DNA from: Pelotomaculum sp. UBA3103
GTDB lineage: Bacteria > Bacillota > Desulfotomaculia > Desulfotomaculales > Pelotomaculaceae
Length of the DNA: 33,992 nt
Assembly (NCBI GenBank): GCA_002365855.1
Contig: DFAP01000001.1
Location: 1,966-35,957, forward strand
Direction: 5' to 3'
A program made the translations under genes and the position numbers. Positions within the stretch are counted from its first letter, which is position 1; each line of letters starts with the position of its first letter. Positions 33,961-33,992 of the stretch are shown here, piece after piece. Under the pieces are notes generated by a model that was not told where the DNA came from, made no database searches, and saw nothing but the letters and a program-made list of their open reading frames with translations.

Positions 33961-33992
33961 TGGTGAGCCATGCTGGACTCGAACCAGCGACA
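33961..33992 (-). tRNA. 3' end of a tRNA, probably tRNA-Lys (cut by window edge)
   Basis: The minus strand shows a T arm (GCTGG-TTCGAGT-CCAGC), the acceptor 3' strand ATGGCTC, discriminator A and CCA. The anticodon is outside the window. The acceptor would pair with GAGCCAT, as in Firmicute tRNA-Lys. Confidence 0.75.

Noticed and set aside
33729..33971. Minus-strand frames of 64-80 codons across the tRNA genes
   Set aside because: They read through tRNA-Glu and the repeat array. tRNA genes are not coding, and the frames are typical false calls.
33512..33992. CRISPR array suspected from the repeated words near the tRNAs
   Set aside because: The words are too short and irregular, have no constant spacers, and no cas gene is present.

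Overview
The window is chromosomal DNA from a spore-forming anaerobic Firmicute, most likely of the Desulfotomaculum/Pelotomaculum group (Peptococcaceae). The evidence is mixed and partly inferential. A spo0F-like gene sits behind a textbook sigma-H promoter, and sleB-ypeB spore germination genes are present. There is a SCIFF peptide with its radical SAM maturase, a T-box leader, ferredoxin-dependent indolepyruvate oxidoreductase, and a DsrC with both signature cysteines. Ribosome binding sites are strong, TTG and GTG starts are frequent, and almost every gene is on the minus strand.

Layout, in window coordinates (minus-strand transcription runs from high to low). 1-9851 is the conserved Gram-positive block pyrG, sppA, Yip1 protein, spo0F, zinc-ribbon protein, fba, transaldolase, DUF2062 protein, rho, and a truncated LysM/M23 peptidase. 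9687-11592 holds a XapX mini-protein and argS. 11844-17932 is an aryl-acid/amino-acid locus. It runs from a consensus promoter through a T-box leader to an Lrp-type regulator and an aminotransferase, then a long inverted repeat, a paaK-type CoA ligase and iorAB, and ends at a 15-bp-stem terminator. 17977-20244 is ypeB and sleB. 20322-20864 is dsrC with its own promoter and terminator. 20951-21273 is an unassigned transcription unit that I read as a structured non-coding RNA. 21381-26652 holds rlmH, murA, a membrane-anchored gluzincin, a TPR protein and a LysM-G5-M23 peptidase. 26804-28450 is scfB and scfA.

28600-29578 is a plus-strand patch with a possible small gene and the wreck of an SLC13-type permease. 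29615-31369 is glnS. 31647-32006 is a plus-strand hypothetical. 32298-33471 is a two-gene toxin-antitoxin-like module (a nucleotidyltransferase and a small lysine-rich partner) whose promoter lies between two inverted-repeat operators. 33512-33992 is a tRNA cluster (Gly, Glu and the 3' end of a probable Lys).

Three places deserve the most attention. The first is the 20951-21238 RNA unit. The second is the T-box-led regulator/aminotransferase/paaK/iorAB locus, with its large hairpin that overlaps an aromatic-rich small ORF. The third is the toxin-antitoxin-like promoter bracketed by four copies of TTAACCTGCA.
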